From Pseudeuparius sepicola (taxonomy: Eukaryota; Arthropoda; Insecta; Coleoptera; Anthribidae): DNA of 64,000 nt. The DNA is taken from positions 55,159,949 through 55,223,948 of the forward strand of contig OY987298.1 in NCBI GenBank assembly GCA_963920635.1, given 5' to 3'. The translations under genes were made by a program, and so were the position numbers. Numbering within the stretch: the first letter of the stretch is position 1; every line of letters begins with the position of its first letter. Shown piece after piece: positions 51,901 to 57,350 of this stretch. A model generated the notes under the pieces. That model searched no databases. It was not told the DNA's origin and saw only the letters and a program-made list of their open reading frames with translations.

Positions 51901-54900
51901 TGTCTAAAGTAAAAAATATTAGAAACCGGCTGAAACCTCTTTTGACCTTAGTTTTTCTTTAATATTTCTTTTAAATATTATAGTCCAGGTGATCGCAGTC
52001 GAACAATTTTTCCCCTTTTCTATTAAGAGTGTTTCCAACGAACATGTTATAATGTTGATAAGTATATAGGTTCTGAAAGTACGTATTGGGGACATAAAAA
52101 TTTGTCCTGGGTACCCCACTTTAAAGTGGGGTACATTATCACCTTTCCCCCTGGCCCATTGGCTAGTGACGCCCTTGTAGGGCTTATTGCGTAGGCTAAA
52201 CTTCCCGATATTATAGCGGAATTAAGATGTTTTTTTCTTGTTTCTGTCTAGATGCCAAGACAAAATACTTTGGAAGGAACATATGGTGTAAATAAAAAAT
52301 TGCGACTAAAAATATGAAATACGGTCCTGACTCCCCCTAACAAGTGACAAATTGGACGAGTTTTTAATGTCAACACAAATATGTGATGGAATCCATCAAT
52401 GCAATATATGTGATTGGGATCCTCAAAATTTTCTACACTTCTTGTGATTGGCTTGATGAATTCCATCACATAGGTATTTGTGCTGACATTAAAAACTCAA
52501 TCAGTTGGTATGAATTAAATTTAAATTACTAATATGTCAGTTGTTTAATGACGGACCGGCCGGGTTACGCAAAGCGGGGCAACAAGTGGCTGTTTTTTTT
52601 TTCTTATAAAAAGCACCGATAGATACCTATAGGCCTATATATACCACAGATTAAATCTGTGCCTATACCTCAACTTAGTATAGAGTCCTTAAAAACTGTA
52701 AAACATTACAATTTATCTGTTATAATTTGTTTTCACTCCAAAATTAAAGTTTGAAAGTTGGTGTAGCGGGATTTTTTTGCGGACGATTTCAATAATGCTT
52801 CTGAATGGCTCCTTTAATCTATGCATGACATATTTCTAGTGACATGAAATTTTCGTAAAAATAAGGAAGTTTTTGTTCCGAATAATTTATAGCCGTATTT
52901 TCTCGAGTCGAGCTATAGGTTTAGGCAGGTTTTGTTTGATTTGAGTCTAAGGTCATTAAAATATTCCCCTTCCAATTAAATTCTCTTATATCGCGAACAC
53001 GGAATGTGTGAAAAATGCCAAAACGCCGAAATACATAAACTTAAAACAATCCGCAAAGAACAAAACGAAAAAAAATCTCTTCTACGAAAGGTTTTGATGG
53101 TGGGACTTTCTGATGAACGTCACCGTTAGTCTCTCCTCTGATACCCCCTCGCGAAAACGACAGGTTTTGGATAAGCCTAAAAATATTTTGTAGTGTTTTG
53201 CTTGCGAAAATCGCTTTTAGAGATTATAGGTACCTGTATATCCACCAGCGGTAACTTTGCTTTTAGAGATTACCTGTATATCCACCAGTGGTAACTTTGC
53301 AAACTTATAATTGCATTTTGTATGACATTTATACCCATAGGTTGGTAGGTAGGTATAGGTAACATCTTTGGTAGGTTAACTTTAAATATTCATTCAAATA
53401 CCTACCAATGGTTATTTTTCAGTCTTCTTTATCTGCCTCAATTTTTGTTCACTAAAGATGTGCTCGGCTTATAGGGGTCGCAAAAAAAATCATAACAGGA
53501 TGATTTTTTCAGTGTTGCTTGGGGACTTCCTCCTGACTGTTCAACGAAAAGATCACATTCAAATTCCTGGTACGAATTGAGCTATAGGTTGGTTTCCTAA
53601 ACAATATGGGTGGTTTTCTATTCATTTTATAGAGCAATATCACCCTAATAAAAGTTGTAGAGGATCAAAGTATGAACGACTTTTCTTCATAAAAATTGTA
53701 TCTCTAATAGATAACTGGTTAGAGCGCATTACTTACTATGACAAAAATTCCGCATTTTTTACAAAAAAATTACCTTAATAAAATAGGATGAAGTTATCTG
53801 GTCATCCTTTTCTTCTAACATTTTTTGTGCCTCCAATACGTAATGATTTGCAGGGTATTATATTTTTTAATTAATTGTTGTCATATAATGCCCTGTAAAT
53901 CATTAAGTATTAGGGACACAAAAATTTTTTATGAGAAAAAGTTGGCCAGAAGTTTATCCTAGAAAACTTTTATTAGGGCATTTTTGTAAAAAAAAAAAAT
54001 TTACAAGACCACCCCTGCAGCGTGAGGAATTTTTGTCATAATAAGTAATGTGCTGTAACTCGTTACGCATTAGAGATACAAAAAGATAAGGAAAAGCTGT
54101 TCATACTTTGATCCCCTACAACTTTTATTAGGGTCATTTTGCTCTAAAATTATTGTTTGACTCAATTCGTACCAGGAGTTCGAGTGTGATCTTTTGGTTG
54201 GACACTCAGAAGGCAGTCCGCAAGCAACCCTGAAGAAACTGATATCTTTATTGGACTATAAGTTATTAACCCTTTTTGTGTTCATGGATACCTACTATAG
54301 TTATACCCCATGTGTGGCAGCGTCATAATGCATATGACAGCAATATAAGTATATATTGAAAGAAAAAGAAAACTTATATTTAGAATATCAGATAGTGAAT
54401 TAATTATATCTTAAAAACTGTTTAAACCTATGTACTTTTGTGTCTGTGTGTTTTTATGCTTTTTAACTAACTTATTTTAATGTAGAAACAAAAAATTTAT
54501 CGTAGGTAGGTACCTGTTGTTAACACCATGTATTAAAATTTTTTTATTATTGTAGTGTCCTAAAGAAGACTGAATAAAGCAGTCGAAACGTAGACAAATT
54601 GTAAAAAGAGTTTTTCTGCAATCAGGCGTAAAAACCAACCAACACTACTAATATATTGCTAACTAACGCCACGAAACTTAAAAAAAAAGTATACCTATTG
54701 GATATCTGATACAGATGGCGCAAAAAATTTAAATGGCCCTCTCACTGCCTACTAATTTTCTTGTGTTAGAATAGACAAAAAAAATAGCTACGCAACTAGT
54801 TTGTTATCCTAGGCTAACTAGGGTATCCATAAACCAAATTATTAATAAAAAATCATTTGAAAAATAATTTACAACGCACTGTAAAACTCTTCCCTTAGAA

Positions 54901-56658
54901 AGATTCAGTACGAATGGTACGAATATTTTAACGTTCAGTGAGGTTTGAATTTGCAGCGACCCTGTATGTCTAAATATGTTGTATTTTTCTTGCAGATGAA
55001 AATCACCGTGTACCGACCCACGTCGATTGAGTTTACGCCTGTGGAAGTAGACCTCGTTAAAAAGCCAGGAAAGGGCCTAGGCCTGAGTGTGGTATCAAGA
55101 AAGTCTGGAAAAGGGGCGTACATCGCAGATATTGTGAGTATAGGTAGAATAAAAAATAATTTATAAATTTTCTAAAAGAACAGTGGTTTTCTTCTAAAAC
55201 CAAATTGCACTGAAAAGTAAACTTTTTTTTCAATGATAAGCTGATAAGCTGATCCGAAACATTTATTTGTAAGAATAAAACCAATGGGCCCTTATAAAAT
55301 ATTACTTTGTCTAATCATTTTGATTTACGTTTACATTTTTACTTATATTAACCCTTTAAACATGGATCACCAATCGGCATTTTGATAAAACATATTATTA
55401 TGAATATGAATAGGTACAATTATTTACTTAACACTTTTAAACATTTGCAAATTACAATTTAAATAGCTTAGGAAATACTTTGGGGGCAGTTTAGATTGTT
55501 GGTATTTTTAATTCAGAACCTATTAACGTTGACTGATGTATTTATACGGCTATAGCTTCATATTCTTGAAAAAAGATGGCGCCGATAGCCAACAATGTGT
55601 TTTGCATTATGATGCATAGAATTGTAACACGTGACAGCCGTGAGCAGTCTTTATTAATACGTCAGTCAACGCTATTAACCTTTACCTTCGACTATTATTG
55701 TGAACAGTTAACATAATATATAAATAAGTACATTGGAAATATATGTAAAATCTATCCAAATGGTCTGATAATAAAGAAATTGCAGGGTAATTGTTTCGAA
55801 TGGTGTAACTCACCTCCGATTTTCTTGAAAAGATGCACTAAAATGATAATGAACCTGCAAAACCAAAAAGATAACCTCAAAAAGTTATGAGTATAAAACC
55901 CATTGAGCTACCCCACCCGTCCCTCTCTGGGCGATGGGAATAAATTGTTTTTACACGAAATTGTTGCACTTTAGCGACTAAAGGACTGCACCAAGTTTCA
56001 TTTAAATTGCATAACTTCTGTAGAAGTTTTTGCGAAAAACATGTTTTTCAAACGGTACCTTTATCACCCTTCTGTAACTTTCTTTTTCGAACCCATGTTT
56101 ATAGGAAACATTTTGTTCGAAATGACATTTTCTATGTTGGCACTATAATTTAGAAACACATAATACCGAATATTTATTTGCTTCCGCCGGGCACTGAAAA
56201 TGAGTGGGCATTCTGAATTAAAAATGACATTTTCTGAATTACTAATGACAATTTCTGAATTATACCTGACACCTTCTGAATTACATTTGATCTTTTCCAA
56301 AAAATAATTGACGAATCTGAATTACCTACATATGTGATCATTTCTGAAATACACTTGAATCTTAAATCCAACTGATGGTTTCTAAATTAGGTACATTTGA
56401 TCGTTTCTGAATTTCATTTAACTAATCTTTTTTATCGGCTTATAGGGTAGGTACTTATACCATCAATTTGCCTTTTTTTTTCAGATAAGTGGGGGAACTG
56501 CCGACCTCGACGGAAAACTGTCCAGGGGCGACCTGCTGGTGTCCATAAGCGGCCAGAGCGTGGAAAATGCGTCCGGTGAGGAAGTGGGGGCCATTTTGAA
56601 GACTGCAATGGGTAAAGTTTCCCTAAAGTTAAATAGATATAAACTTAGTACAAGATAA
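12886..56658 (+). CDS. Patj: Patj/INADL-family multi-PDZ scaffold, 3' part of gene (8 exons)
   Basis: Eight exons (12886-12945, 14664-14765, 25571-25642, 43646-43820, 46635-46756, 47917-48072, 54996-55133, 56485-56658) join in a continuous frame of about 331 residues, each flanked by AG and GT. They encode three PDZ domains: A (exons 1-4, SLGI loop), B (exons 5-7, GLGV loop followed by GGKDT) and C (exons 7-8, GLGL loop). Domain B is preceded by CPIIPGKDTVIE and ends in ALRQT, and domain C follows with a very short linker. From memory, this matches an adjoining PDZ pair of vertebrate INADL/MPDZ and Drosophila Patj. The family is a cytoplasmic scaffold that binds Stardust/PALS1 through an N-terminal L27 domain and belongs to the Crumbs complex at the apical junction. 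No L27 or earlier PDZ exon is visible upstream, so the gene probably starts outside the window. Introns total over 40 kb and are full of mobile elements. InaD or another multi-PDZ paralogue is a less likely alternative. Confidence 0.86.
13589..14132 (+). repeat. About 540-bp dispersed repeat, copy 1
   Basis: Same orientation and near-identical to 38196-38727. It begins GTCTGGAAATAAAGAG with CCGTGCGCGCGTGAC, and ends near a small hairpin (AGCGCACGGAAAG ... TTTCCGTGCGCTAG) and ACAGATGAAAATAAGGTG. Copy 1 has about 60 extra bases around 13723-13790. No coding content. The class is unknown. Confidence 0.8.
14664..14765 (+). CDS. Patj: Patj exon: PDZ A carboxylate-binding loop
   Basis: A 102-base, 34-codon exon in phase 0. 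The acceptor is TTTTGTTGTAG and the donor is GTGAGCAC. It carries GSQSLGIMIIEG, the G-L-G-F type loop with S in the first position, then GIFISDIQEGSAAEK, the usual second beta strand and the SAAEKAG turn of a PDZ fold. The frame stays open for about 40 codons past the donor, but that tail has no PDZ character. Confidence 0.88.
15414..15650 (+). repeat. CTGCAGTA-type minisatellite
   Basis: Variable units of roughly 25-35 bases built on GACTCTGCAGTA and TGTGCAGGACT, about eight in all, with decay at both ends. It opens overlapping frames on both strands (about 75-100 codons) that are by-products of the repeat, not genes. Confidence 0.8.
15875..16462. mobile_element. Foldback element nested inside 15097-17228
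   Basis: Left arm (about 15880-15972) with GATTAAAGGACAACTGTTTC and AAGTTGCCAAGAAAAACCAC is complementary to the right arm (about 16360-16455) ending GTTGTCCTTTAATCAC. The arms are about 90 bases and about 15% diverged; the centre is about 385 bases. No coding content. Confidence 0.72.
16716..16760 (-). mobile_element. LINE-type 3' tail
   Basis: On the - strand TTTGGAGTATTGTGAGGGTG runs into GAGAATTATTATTATTATTA. The same block occurs on the + strand at about 41695-41745. A shared unique end followed by a (TTA)n tail is the usual mark of non-LTR retrotransposon 3' ends. Confidence 0.55.
17409..18412. mobile_element. Foldback element, about 1 kb, left end replaced
   Basis: Arms of about 340 bases (17533-17868 and 18042-18393) share GGGCTTTGAAATTTCG, ACCAAATTTGGTACACG and TTGGCTATGAAATTAA with their complements. 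The right end is CACCCTG then TA. The left 120 bases (17409-17530) start CAGGGTGTTCCGCATAAG but do not match the right end, so the left terminus comes from a different element. Confidence 0.75.
18413..19610. other. No gene seen
   Basis: AT-rich intron sequence of Patj. A 95-codon frame at 19117-19404 has no recognisable features and no codon bias that I can see. Confidence 0.4.
19611..20311. mobile_element. Inverted-repeat element with MADF-like remnant
   Basis: Termini AAGGTGCACGGCCACACATA and, inverted, AAGTGCACGGCACAAATA continue into TAAGGCGGACGGCGGA with GGAGAGCAGAG, giving arms of about 50 GC-rich bases. A second internal pair is GTGTCCACACA (19735) against TGTGTGGACAC (20230). The interior encodes the start of a MADF-like domain at 19888. 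MADF proteins commonly accompany PIF/Harbinger transposons, so that class is my guess; the transposase itself is absent. Confidence 0.6.
19888..20079 (+). pseudogene. MADF-domain protein fragment
   Basis: From ATG the frame reads MDREMLISEVFSRKPLWAHH, then NRGVSDKLWVEISN, before losing resemblance and reaching a stop after 63 codons. L-I-x-x-V...PLW...DKLW-x-E-I is the N-terminal pattern of MADF (Myb/SANT-like) domains, which bind DNA. It is less than half a domain, so it is a remnant or a first exon. It lies between the inverted repeats at 19611-20311. Confidence 0.5.
20476..21348. mobile_element. hAT-type MITE with exact 8-bp target duplication
   Basis: Ends CAGAGCTGGGCA and TGCCCAGCTCTG are perfect inverted repeats and are flanked on both sides by the same eight bases, ATTATGTC (20468-20475 and 21349-21356). 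CAGAG-type ends plus an 8-bp duplication are diagnostic of the hAT superfamily. The 873-base interior is made of repeats of TGCTTTAAGCCCTTTCA and has no transposase. It is an apparently well-preserved non-autonomous copy in Patj intron 2. Confidence 0.9.
21722..22002. mobile_element. Small foldback MITE
   Basis: Ends CAGGTTGATTCAGTTTTAA and the complement of CAGAGCGATTCGGTTTTAA. Arms include CAATATTTTTATGTATTC-like and AGAAAGATACA-type stretches paired around about 21860. The left end is preceded by TA. About 280 bases, no coding. Confidence 0.6.
22003..23144. other. No gene seen
   Basis: AT-rich Patj intron 2 sequence. Short frames on the - strand (21790-22449) and a 93-codon pair at 22918-23272 overlap on both strands and carry no family features. 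Confidence 0.4.
23145..24614. mobile_element. GACCGGGAGATAG foldback family, copy A
   Basis: Starts GACCGGGAGATAGTGACAG and ends with the complement. Left arm 23145 to about 23590, right arm about 23590-24614. The right arm is interrupted by the 600-base repeat at 23831-24436, and the arms meet almost without a spacer. Copies B (38799-39544) and C (39917-40774) have the same termini and arms, and the partial copy D is at 41182-41618. The arms contain exon-like blocks bounded by GT...AG (see findings). Confidence 0.85.
23831..24436 (-). mobile_element. About 600-bp non-autonomous repeat, copy 2
   Basis: Inverted copy of 2297-2922, inserted in the right arm of the foldback at 23145-24614. The uninterrupted arms of copies B and C show what the site looked like before. 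The palindromic part built on GACTCATGTGG is at 23866-23950. It therefore moved after the foldback formed. Confidence 0.82.
24615..25570. other. No gene seen
   Basis: Patj intron 2 just upstream of the 72-base exon. A short (ATT)n run at 25145 is the only repeat I can name. Confidence 0.4.
25571..25642 (+). CDS. Patj: Patj exon: PDZ A middle (short exon)
   Basis: A 72-base, 24-codon exon in phase 0. The acceptor is TTATTTCTAG and the donor is GTAAGTAC. It encodes AGLEIGEMILAVNKDPIVGS and then NYET, the G-D-x-I-L-x-V-N segment of PDZ A with E in place of the usual D. It sits alone between a 10.8 kb and an 18.0 kb intron, both packed with foldback elements. Confidence 0.88.
25643..26989. other. 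No gene seen
   Basis: Start of the 18-kb Patj intron 3. AT-rich with a short (AT)n run at 25739, no coding signal. Confidence 0.4.
26998..27060 (-). mobile_element. LINE-type 3' tail
   Basis: On the - strand a unique block containing TTGGATAGCAATTTGTTGC leads into TTTGTTTATTATTATTATTA. The (TTA)n run after a unique block suggests the end of a non-LTR element, as at 60605-60660. No coding part is preserved nearby. Confidence 0.4.
27458..29086 (+). mobile_element. Decayed Tc1-like transposon
   Basis: Contains a broken Tc1-type transposase (27740-28622). The right end, inverted, reads CAGTGCCGTCCAAAAAGTTC next to TA; the left end near 27458 reads CTGGACAAAATTAACGCATC. Both are recognisable but diverged Tc1-type ends. 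It sits in Patj intron 3 in the same orientation as the gene. Confidence 0.7.
27740..28622 (+). pseudogene. Tc1-like transposase, several frameshifts and stops
   Basis: The N-terminal helix-turn-helix region begins MNRQRNLSIEDVVRASTFLD, with a T10 run at 27849 marking damage. SPRMVRRRLHEAGLSYRRPA and FSDETRIS (first catalytic D) follow, with a stop at 28141. In shifted frames come GERF and GGGSKMF, then a degenerate HDNARPHVA block (NTRPRVA, second catalytic D lost), WPLNMNPIEHL for the SPDLNPIEHLW block, and finally SMP plus a split version of the usual RGGPTRY end. Normal length is about 340 residues. At least three frame changes make it inactive. Confidence 0.8.
29087..30569. other. No gene seen
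   Basis: Intron 3 sequence. Frames at 29514-29914 overlap each other on the same strand in different phases and show no family features. Confidence 0.4.
30570..30850 (+). repeat. ATTCAGAAA-type degenerate array
   Basis: About eight spaced copies of ATTCAGAAA/ATTCAGATT with TCAGTTGAAATTCAG-like units of 25-45 bases. The same word appears in the opposite orientation (TTTCTGAATTA) at 56197-56420, implying one dispersed satellite-like family. Confidence 0.65.
31357..31398 (+). repeat. Tandem repeat, three 14-base units
   Basis: ACTGACACGTAATG is repeated three times with single-base changes (GACACG / GATACG / GACACG). It is followed by a small ATTACGT palindrome. Confidence 0.7.
31838..32540. 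mobile_element. Inverted-repeat element with nested palindromes
   Basis: Left arm (ATAATATAGGAAGTGGCTAT, then TTTATACGTCCGACGTATAT) recurs inverted at 32487-32540, about 58 bases with few changes. Inside, GATGCGCGCTGCCTTACGAA (32225) is answered by its complement at 32264-32285, and TTTTCTTGAAATTTTGGCTA occurs twice (32110, 32177). Part of the interior (GAATGGTGTAACTCACCTCC type) recurs near 55800. TATATAAAAGTC occurs facing inward in both arms. No transposase. Confidence 0.7.
32541..33671. other. No gene seen
   Basis: Patj intron 3. Nothing recognisable beyond AT-rich sequence. Confidence 0.4.
33672..33902. mobile_element. Small CAGGG-ended element with C-tract
   Basis: Starts CAGGGTGTTTCGAATTTTAC after TA. 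It ends in a run of roughly 18-19 C followed by TG and TA, as if the terminal CCCTG of the element had expanded. An (AT)n microsatellite follows. About 230 bases, no coding. Confidence 0.6.
34427..34621. mobile_element. Small foldback MITE
   Basis: Ends CAGGGTGTTTAG and the complement of CAGGGTCTACAG, flanked by TA. Internal arms TAGATATTTGAAATCTGCTC and the complementary GAGCAGATTT-like sequence around a loop near 34545. Confidence 0.65.
34707..35937. mobile_element. Large near-perfect foldback element
   Basis: Starts CAGGGTGATTCAGTTCCGGT and ends with its complement, flanked by TA. Arms 34707-35309 and 35349-35937, about 590-600 bases, are nearly perfect reverse complements with a loop of only about 39 bases. 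No open frame of interest. Among foldbacks here it has the longest arms and the shortest spacer. It lies in Patj intron 3. Confidence 0.9.
36252..36533. mobile_element. Foldback MITE, about 280 bp
   Basis: AAGGAATCAATCAATTACCG on the left and its complement on the right, arms of about 63 bases including GGAGTATTATAATGATAGCA. An internal block (GATAGTCGACCATATACAG with TTTCGGGACGG) recurs inverted at about 37490-37540, beyond the next element. That element therefore inserted at the right edge of this one, or a related copy lies there. Confidence 0.75.
36537..37419. mobile_element. Foldback element with transposase C-terminus as spacer
   Basis: Starts CAGGGTGTCCCAGCGAAAAC and ends with its complement, flanked by TA. 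Arms 36537-36857 and 37111-37419 are about 315 bases and closely complementary. The 253-base spacer encodes the end of a mariner-like transposase (36863-37006). It has the same design as 11309-12797 but unrelated arm sequence. Confidence 0.88.
36863..37006 (+). pseudogene. Mariner-like transposase C-terminal remnant
   Basis: The frame reads IEDLRLRIINECRQITPEML, then NVRQRFEQNLYYGMEVNGQH and FEHLLQ before the stop, matching the C-terminal tail of mariner-superfamily transposases (compare RIEGAA...NRVNLCIEVNGGLFEQLL at 61972). Everything upstream is replaced by the left foldback arm. Confidence 0.75.
37420..38195. other. Repeat debris, no gene seen
   Basis: Starts with sequence related by inversion to 36430-36475. 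The AACCTTTCATT...GCCGAG block near 37930 resembles one at 34200. Frames of 80-130 codons on both strands overlap and show no family. Confidence 0.4.
38196..38727 (+). repeat. About 530-bp dispersed repeat, copy 2
   Basis: Direct copy of 13589-14132. After CCGTGCGCGCGTGAC it has about 45 bases (AAATTCCCGTGTGAGGCG onward) absent from copy 1. It lacks the extra 60 bases of copy 1 and ends about 70 bases before foldback copy B. Confidence 0.8.
38799..39544. mobile_element. GACCGGGAGATAG foldback family, copy B
   Basis: Same termini and arm sequence as 23145-24614 with no nested insertion, 746 bases in all. The right arm lacks about 60 bases between ACAAGATCAC and AATTTTCTGTTTG relative to the others. 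One A is missing in the exon-like block (TTCAAATAGAAAATTCC), so any frame there is lost. Confidence 0.85.
39838..40925. repeat. Outer inverted repeat around foldback copy C
   Basis: GGCAGTAATATCAAAGTCTA with GAGAATACTATAAGTC at 39843 is answered by its complement at 40893-40925, on either side of copy C. Copy C thus lies within the loop of an older inverted repeat. Confidence 0.6.
39917..40774. mobile_element. GACCGGGAGATAG foldback family, copy C
   Basis: Termini GACCGGGAGATACTGACAG and the complement of GACCGGGAGAAAGTGACAG. Full-length arms, 858 bases, arms meeting near 40345. It keeps the open exon-like blocks (MKFKIENSSENHRHTV at 40121, EKYASACYENAEKRMAYL at 40248). Confidence 0.85.
41182..41618. 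mobile_element. GACCGGGAGATAG foldback family, diverged half copy D
   Basis: Only the right-arm orientation is present, from AACTGTACTTGGGCATGCG to AACTCCCGGTC, with clearly more substitutions than copies A-C. It is an older half element or a single-arm ancestor. Confidence 0.7.
41695..41745 (+). mobile_element. LINE-type 3' tail
   Basis: CTAGTTTGGAGTATTGTGAG, GGTGAGAATT then (ATT)n. It is the same end as 16716-16760, in opposite orientation. No upstream reverse-transcriptase coding recognised. Confidence 0.5.
41746..43645. other. No gene seen
   Basis: The end of Patj intron 3. AT-rich, no element that I could delimit. Confidence 0.4.
43646..43820 (+). CDS. Patj: Patj exon: end of PDZ A and proline-rich linker
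   Basis: A 175-base exon ending in phase 1, with acceptor TTTATAG and donor GTGAGTTG. The first 20 codons close PDZ A (AANLLKRTEGLVTLVISNP). The rest is a low-complexity linker rich in T, P, A and G (TPTPSSQPPAAAG) ending in PTTPVP. It is strikingly GC-rich against the AT-rich introns, which marks it as coding. The linker probably is disordered and separates PDZ A from the B-C pair. Confidence 0.88.
44712..45647. mobile_element. Foldback element, about 940 bp
   Basis: Starts CAGGGTGAATCAGTTTTTTG and ends with its complement, flanked by TA. Arms 44712-45130 and 45239-45647 are about 410 bases, with a roughly 110-base loop. No coding. It lies in Patj intron 4. Confidence 0.88.
46635..46756 (+). 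CDS. Patj: Patj exon: start of PDZ B
   Basis: A 122-base exon, phase 1 to 0. The acceptor is TCTCTTTGCAG and the donor is GTAAGTAG. The split codon makes E, giving PEPPADPLTCPIIPGKD and then GLGVFFVGGKDTNIN. CPI-I/V-PG followed by the GLG loop and GGKDT is the signature I recall from the corresponding PDZ of Patj/INADL/MPDZ, and it is the strongest single piece of evidence for the family. Confidence 0.9.
46794..47290. mobile_element. Degraded foldback in the short Patj intron 5
   Basis: AACTTATTTTTGGGTTAAGC, then AAGATATCGAGAAAT (46928-46978), recurs inverted near 47232-47290. The left end CAGAGTGTCCCCAGATCG resembles CAGGGTGTCCCCGGATCG at 50461, whose following 150 bases are also related. 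The right terminus is not clear. Confidence 0.55.
47401..47850 (+). pseudogene. LINE reverse-transcriptase C-terminal remnant
   Basis: Read on the + strand with stops and frame changes: KLEYGVSLWGNSSGAIRALR, LHKQVIR, then SFLKLIAKYHLTFTTIKQE, HEYRL and VYNLLPDSLRQLE. The order (YG-WGNS, LQKK-IR, -N-LP) is that of the C-terminal region of non-LTR reverse transcriptases. It has many stops and is clearly dead. It ends within 70 bases of the acceptor of the next Patj exon. Confidence 0.6.
47917..48072 (+). CDS. Patj: Patj exon: body of PDZ B
   Basis: A 156-base, 52-codon phase 0 exon. The acceptor is GTTGTCTTTTCCAG and the donor is GTAAATAC. It encodes NGIAIVEVYPGGAADKDGRL, then QPGDQILDTNG and the alpha-B region ending ALRQTLPK, all classic PDZ elements (AADKDGRL, GDQIL, N-G). 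A decayed LINE fragment ends less than 100 bases upstream of its acceptor. Confidence 0.92.
48073..49049. other. No gene seen
   Basis: Patj intron 6, AT-rich. ACCTTACAAGTAAGATCTT (48745) has a partial inverted match at 49570. Confidence 0.4.
49055..49341. repeat. Small foldback element
   Basis: GTTATAACCTATAAC, ACAGAAAATATATTC and GTCAAATGGACTCCAAC on the left pair with GTTGGAGTCCATTTGAC and ATATTTTCTGTGGTTATAAC on the right. Arms of about 90 bases with an internal second pairing. No coding. Confidence 0.65.
50461..50700 (+). mobile_element. CAGGG-end fragment related to 46794
   Basis: CAGGGTGTCCCCGGATCG and following bases, including AATTTTTATTTTTCAGATCC and AACTTATTTTTGG, match the left arm at 46794-46950. 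No matching right end was found, so it may be a half element. Confidence 0.5.
50701..52110. other. No gene seen
   Basis: Patj intron 6. A 107-codon + strand frame (50914-51237) has no recognised family. AAAGGCTTGAGTGT or close variants recur at 51211, 51596 and 51693. I cannot assign it. Confidence 0.35.
52111..52134. repeat. Perfect 24-bp palindrome
   Basis: GTACCCCACTTT followed at once by its exact complement AAAGTGGGGTAC. No loop. It is GC-richer than its surroundings. Confidence 0.85.
52355..52498. repeat. Small foldback, about 140 bp
   Basis: GAGTTTTTAATGTCAACACA and ATGTGATGGAATCCATCAA on the left are complementary to TTGATGAATTCCATCACAT and TTGTGCTGACATTAAAAAC on the right. Loop of about 50 bases. 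Confidence 0.7.
53213..53300 (+). repeat. Tandem duplication, about 44-base unit
   Basis: CTTTTAGAGATT...ACCTGTATATCCACCAG[CT]GGTAACTTTGC occurs twice head to tail. The first copy has an extra ATAGGT. Confidence 0.85.
53505..54243. mobile_element. Foldback element, about 740 bp
   Basis: TTCAGTGTTGCTTGGGGA, GTACGAATTGAG and GTTGTAGAGGATCAAAGTAT on the left are complementary to the right half ending GCAACCCTGAAG. The arms are about 330 bases, with a centre near 53875. No TA/CAGGG ends recognised, no coding. It lies in Patj intron 6. Confidence 0.75.
54244..54995. other. No gene seen
   Basis: Patj intron 6, ending at the acceptor of the exon at 54996. Confidence 0.4.
54996..55133 (+). CDS. Patj: Patj exon: end of PDZ B, start of PDZ C
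   Basis: A 138-base, 46-codon phase 0 exon. The acceptor is TTTTTCTTGCAG and the donor is GTGAGTAT. It finishes PDZ B (MKITVYRP), has a short linker, and starts PDZ C with VEVDLVKKPGKGLGLSVVSR and GAYIADI. The very short spacing between the two domains suggests that B and C may pack as a tandem pair, as in related scaffolds. Confidence 0.9.
55521..55679. repeat. Small inverted repeat
   Basis: CTATTAACGTTGACTGATGT at 55521 is answered by its near complement ACGTCAGTCAACGCTATTA at about 55660. Arms of about 26 bases. Confidence 0.6.
56197..56420 (-). repeat. TTTCTGAATTA-type degenerate array
   Basis: About eight copies of TTCTGAATT spaced 20-40 bases apart (units such as TTTCTGAATTAC-TAATGACA). 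It is the reverse-orientation relative of the array at 30570-30850. It lies about 65 bases upstream of the last PDZ exon. Confidence 0.65.
56485..56658 (+). CDS. Patj: Patj exon: body of PDZ C and likely C-terminus
   Basis: The acceptor is CTTTTTTTTTCAG. The exon encodes ISGGTADLDGKLSRGDLLVS, the SVENASGEEVGAILKTA helix and GKVSLKLNRYKLSTR, then TAA. The last residues form the closing beta strand of the PDZ fold, so the stop directly after the domain is believable as the protein end. A plausible internal donor (GTAAAGTT, G at 56612) would instead drop this strand and splice to 58404, where the frame stays open. Confidence 0.87.
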   Translation: MSGGTADLDGKLSRGDLLVSISGQSVENASGEEVGAILKTAMGKVSLKLNRYKLSTR

Positions 56659-57004
56659 TTATATTTACTAGAAATGTTTTTAAATGAAAAACTATATACT
56701 TAGGATATCTTAGGCTTGTGCCTTCATTACTACTTACTTTTCGTTATAAAAATTCAAACTATGAATTGTCCAACACTAGTGAACTTGTTCTTTACAATAG
56801 ACTTTAGGAATCTAGAATGCGCTCGATATATAACATACTGTATGGTATAATTTGAATGTTGATATTTGGGCATGTAATTGAAATATAAACATACGTATAA
56901 CAATAAGTTATGCAGGCTGTATAAGACTACGTTACGGAAATTTTTCAAGCAGTTAACATTATGGTACTGATATATATACAGGATGGCTCGAGAGGTGGCT
57001 TATA

Positions 57005-57350
57005 CAGGCTGTTCCAAATTAATTTTGCAATATTGGTAACTTCTTTATTATTGAAGATAGACCATAGGTTGATTTCGGAAAGAATTGTATTTCTTACGCT
57101 GATTACGATGTTGGAAACAGAAAAAAAAATCGCATTTACGAGGTATTGCAAAAAATGTACTTTTTTAAATGGAACTCCCTGCATATTATTTCACAGATTA
57201 AAACATAATTTAATTCCGCACAAAAAGTCTCTAAGTATAACTTTTTCATATGAAACAAAAAAACTAGGCAAATATTTTGATATTTTACTATAAAACAGAG
57301 TAGCCTGTGAATTTGTTATTAACAATGCTAAATCAAGAAGGCTTTTCTAC
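57005..57350 (+). mobile_element. Single arm of the 9910-11120 foldback family
   Basis: Starts CAGGCTGTTCCAAATTAA after TA and follows the arm of 9910-11120 closely through AACAGAGTAGCCTGTGAAT and AAATCAAGAAGGCTTTTCTA, then diverges. No inverted partner nearby. Confidence 0.8.
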
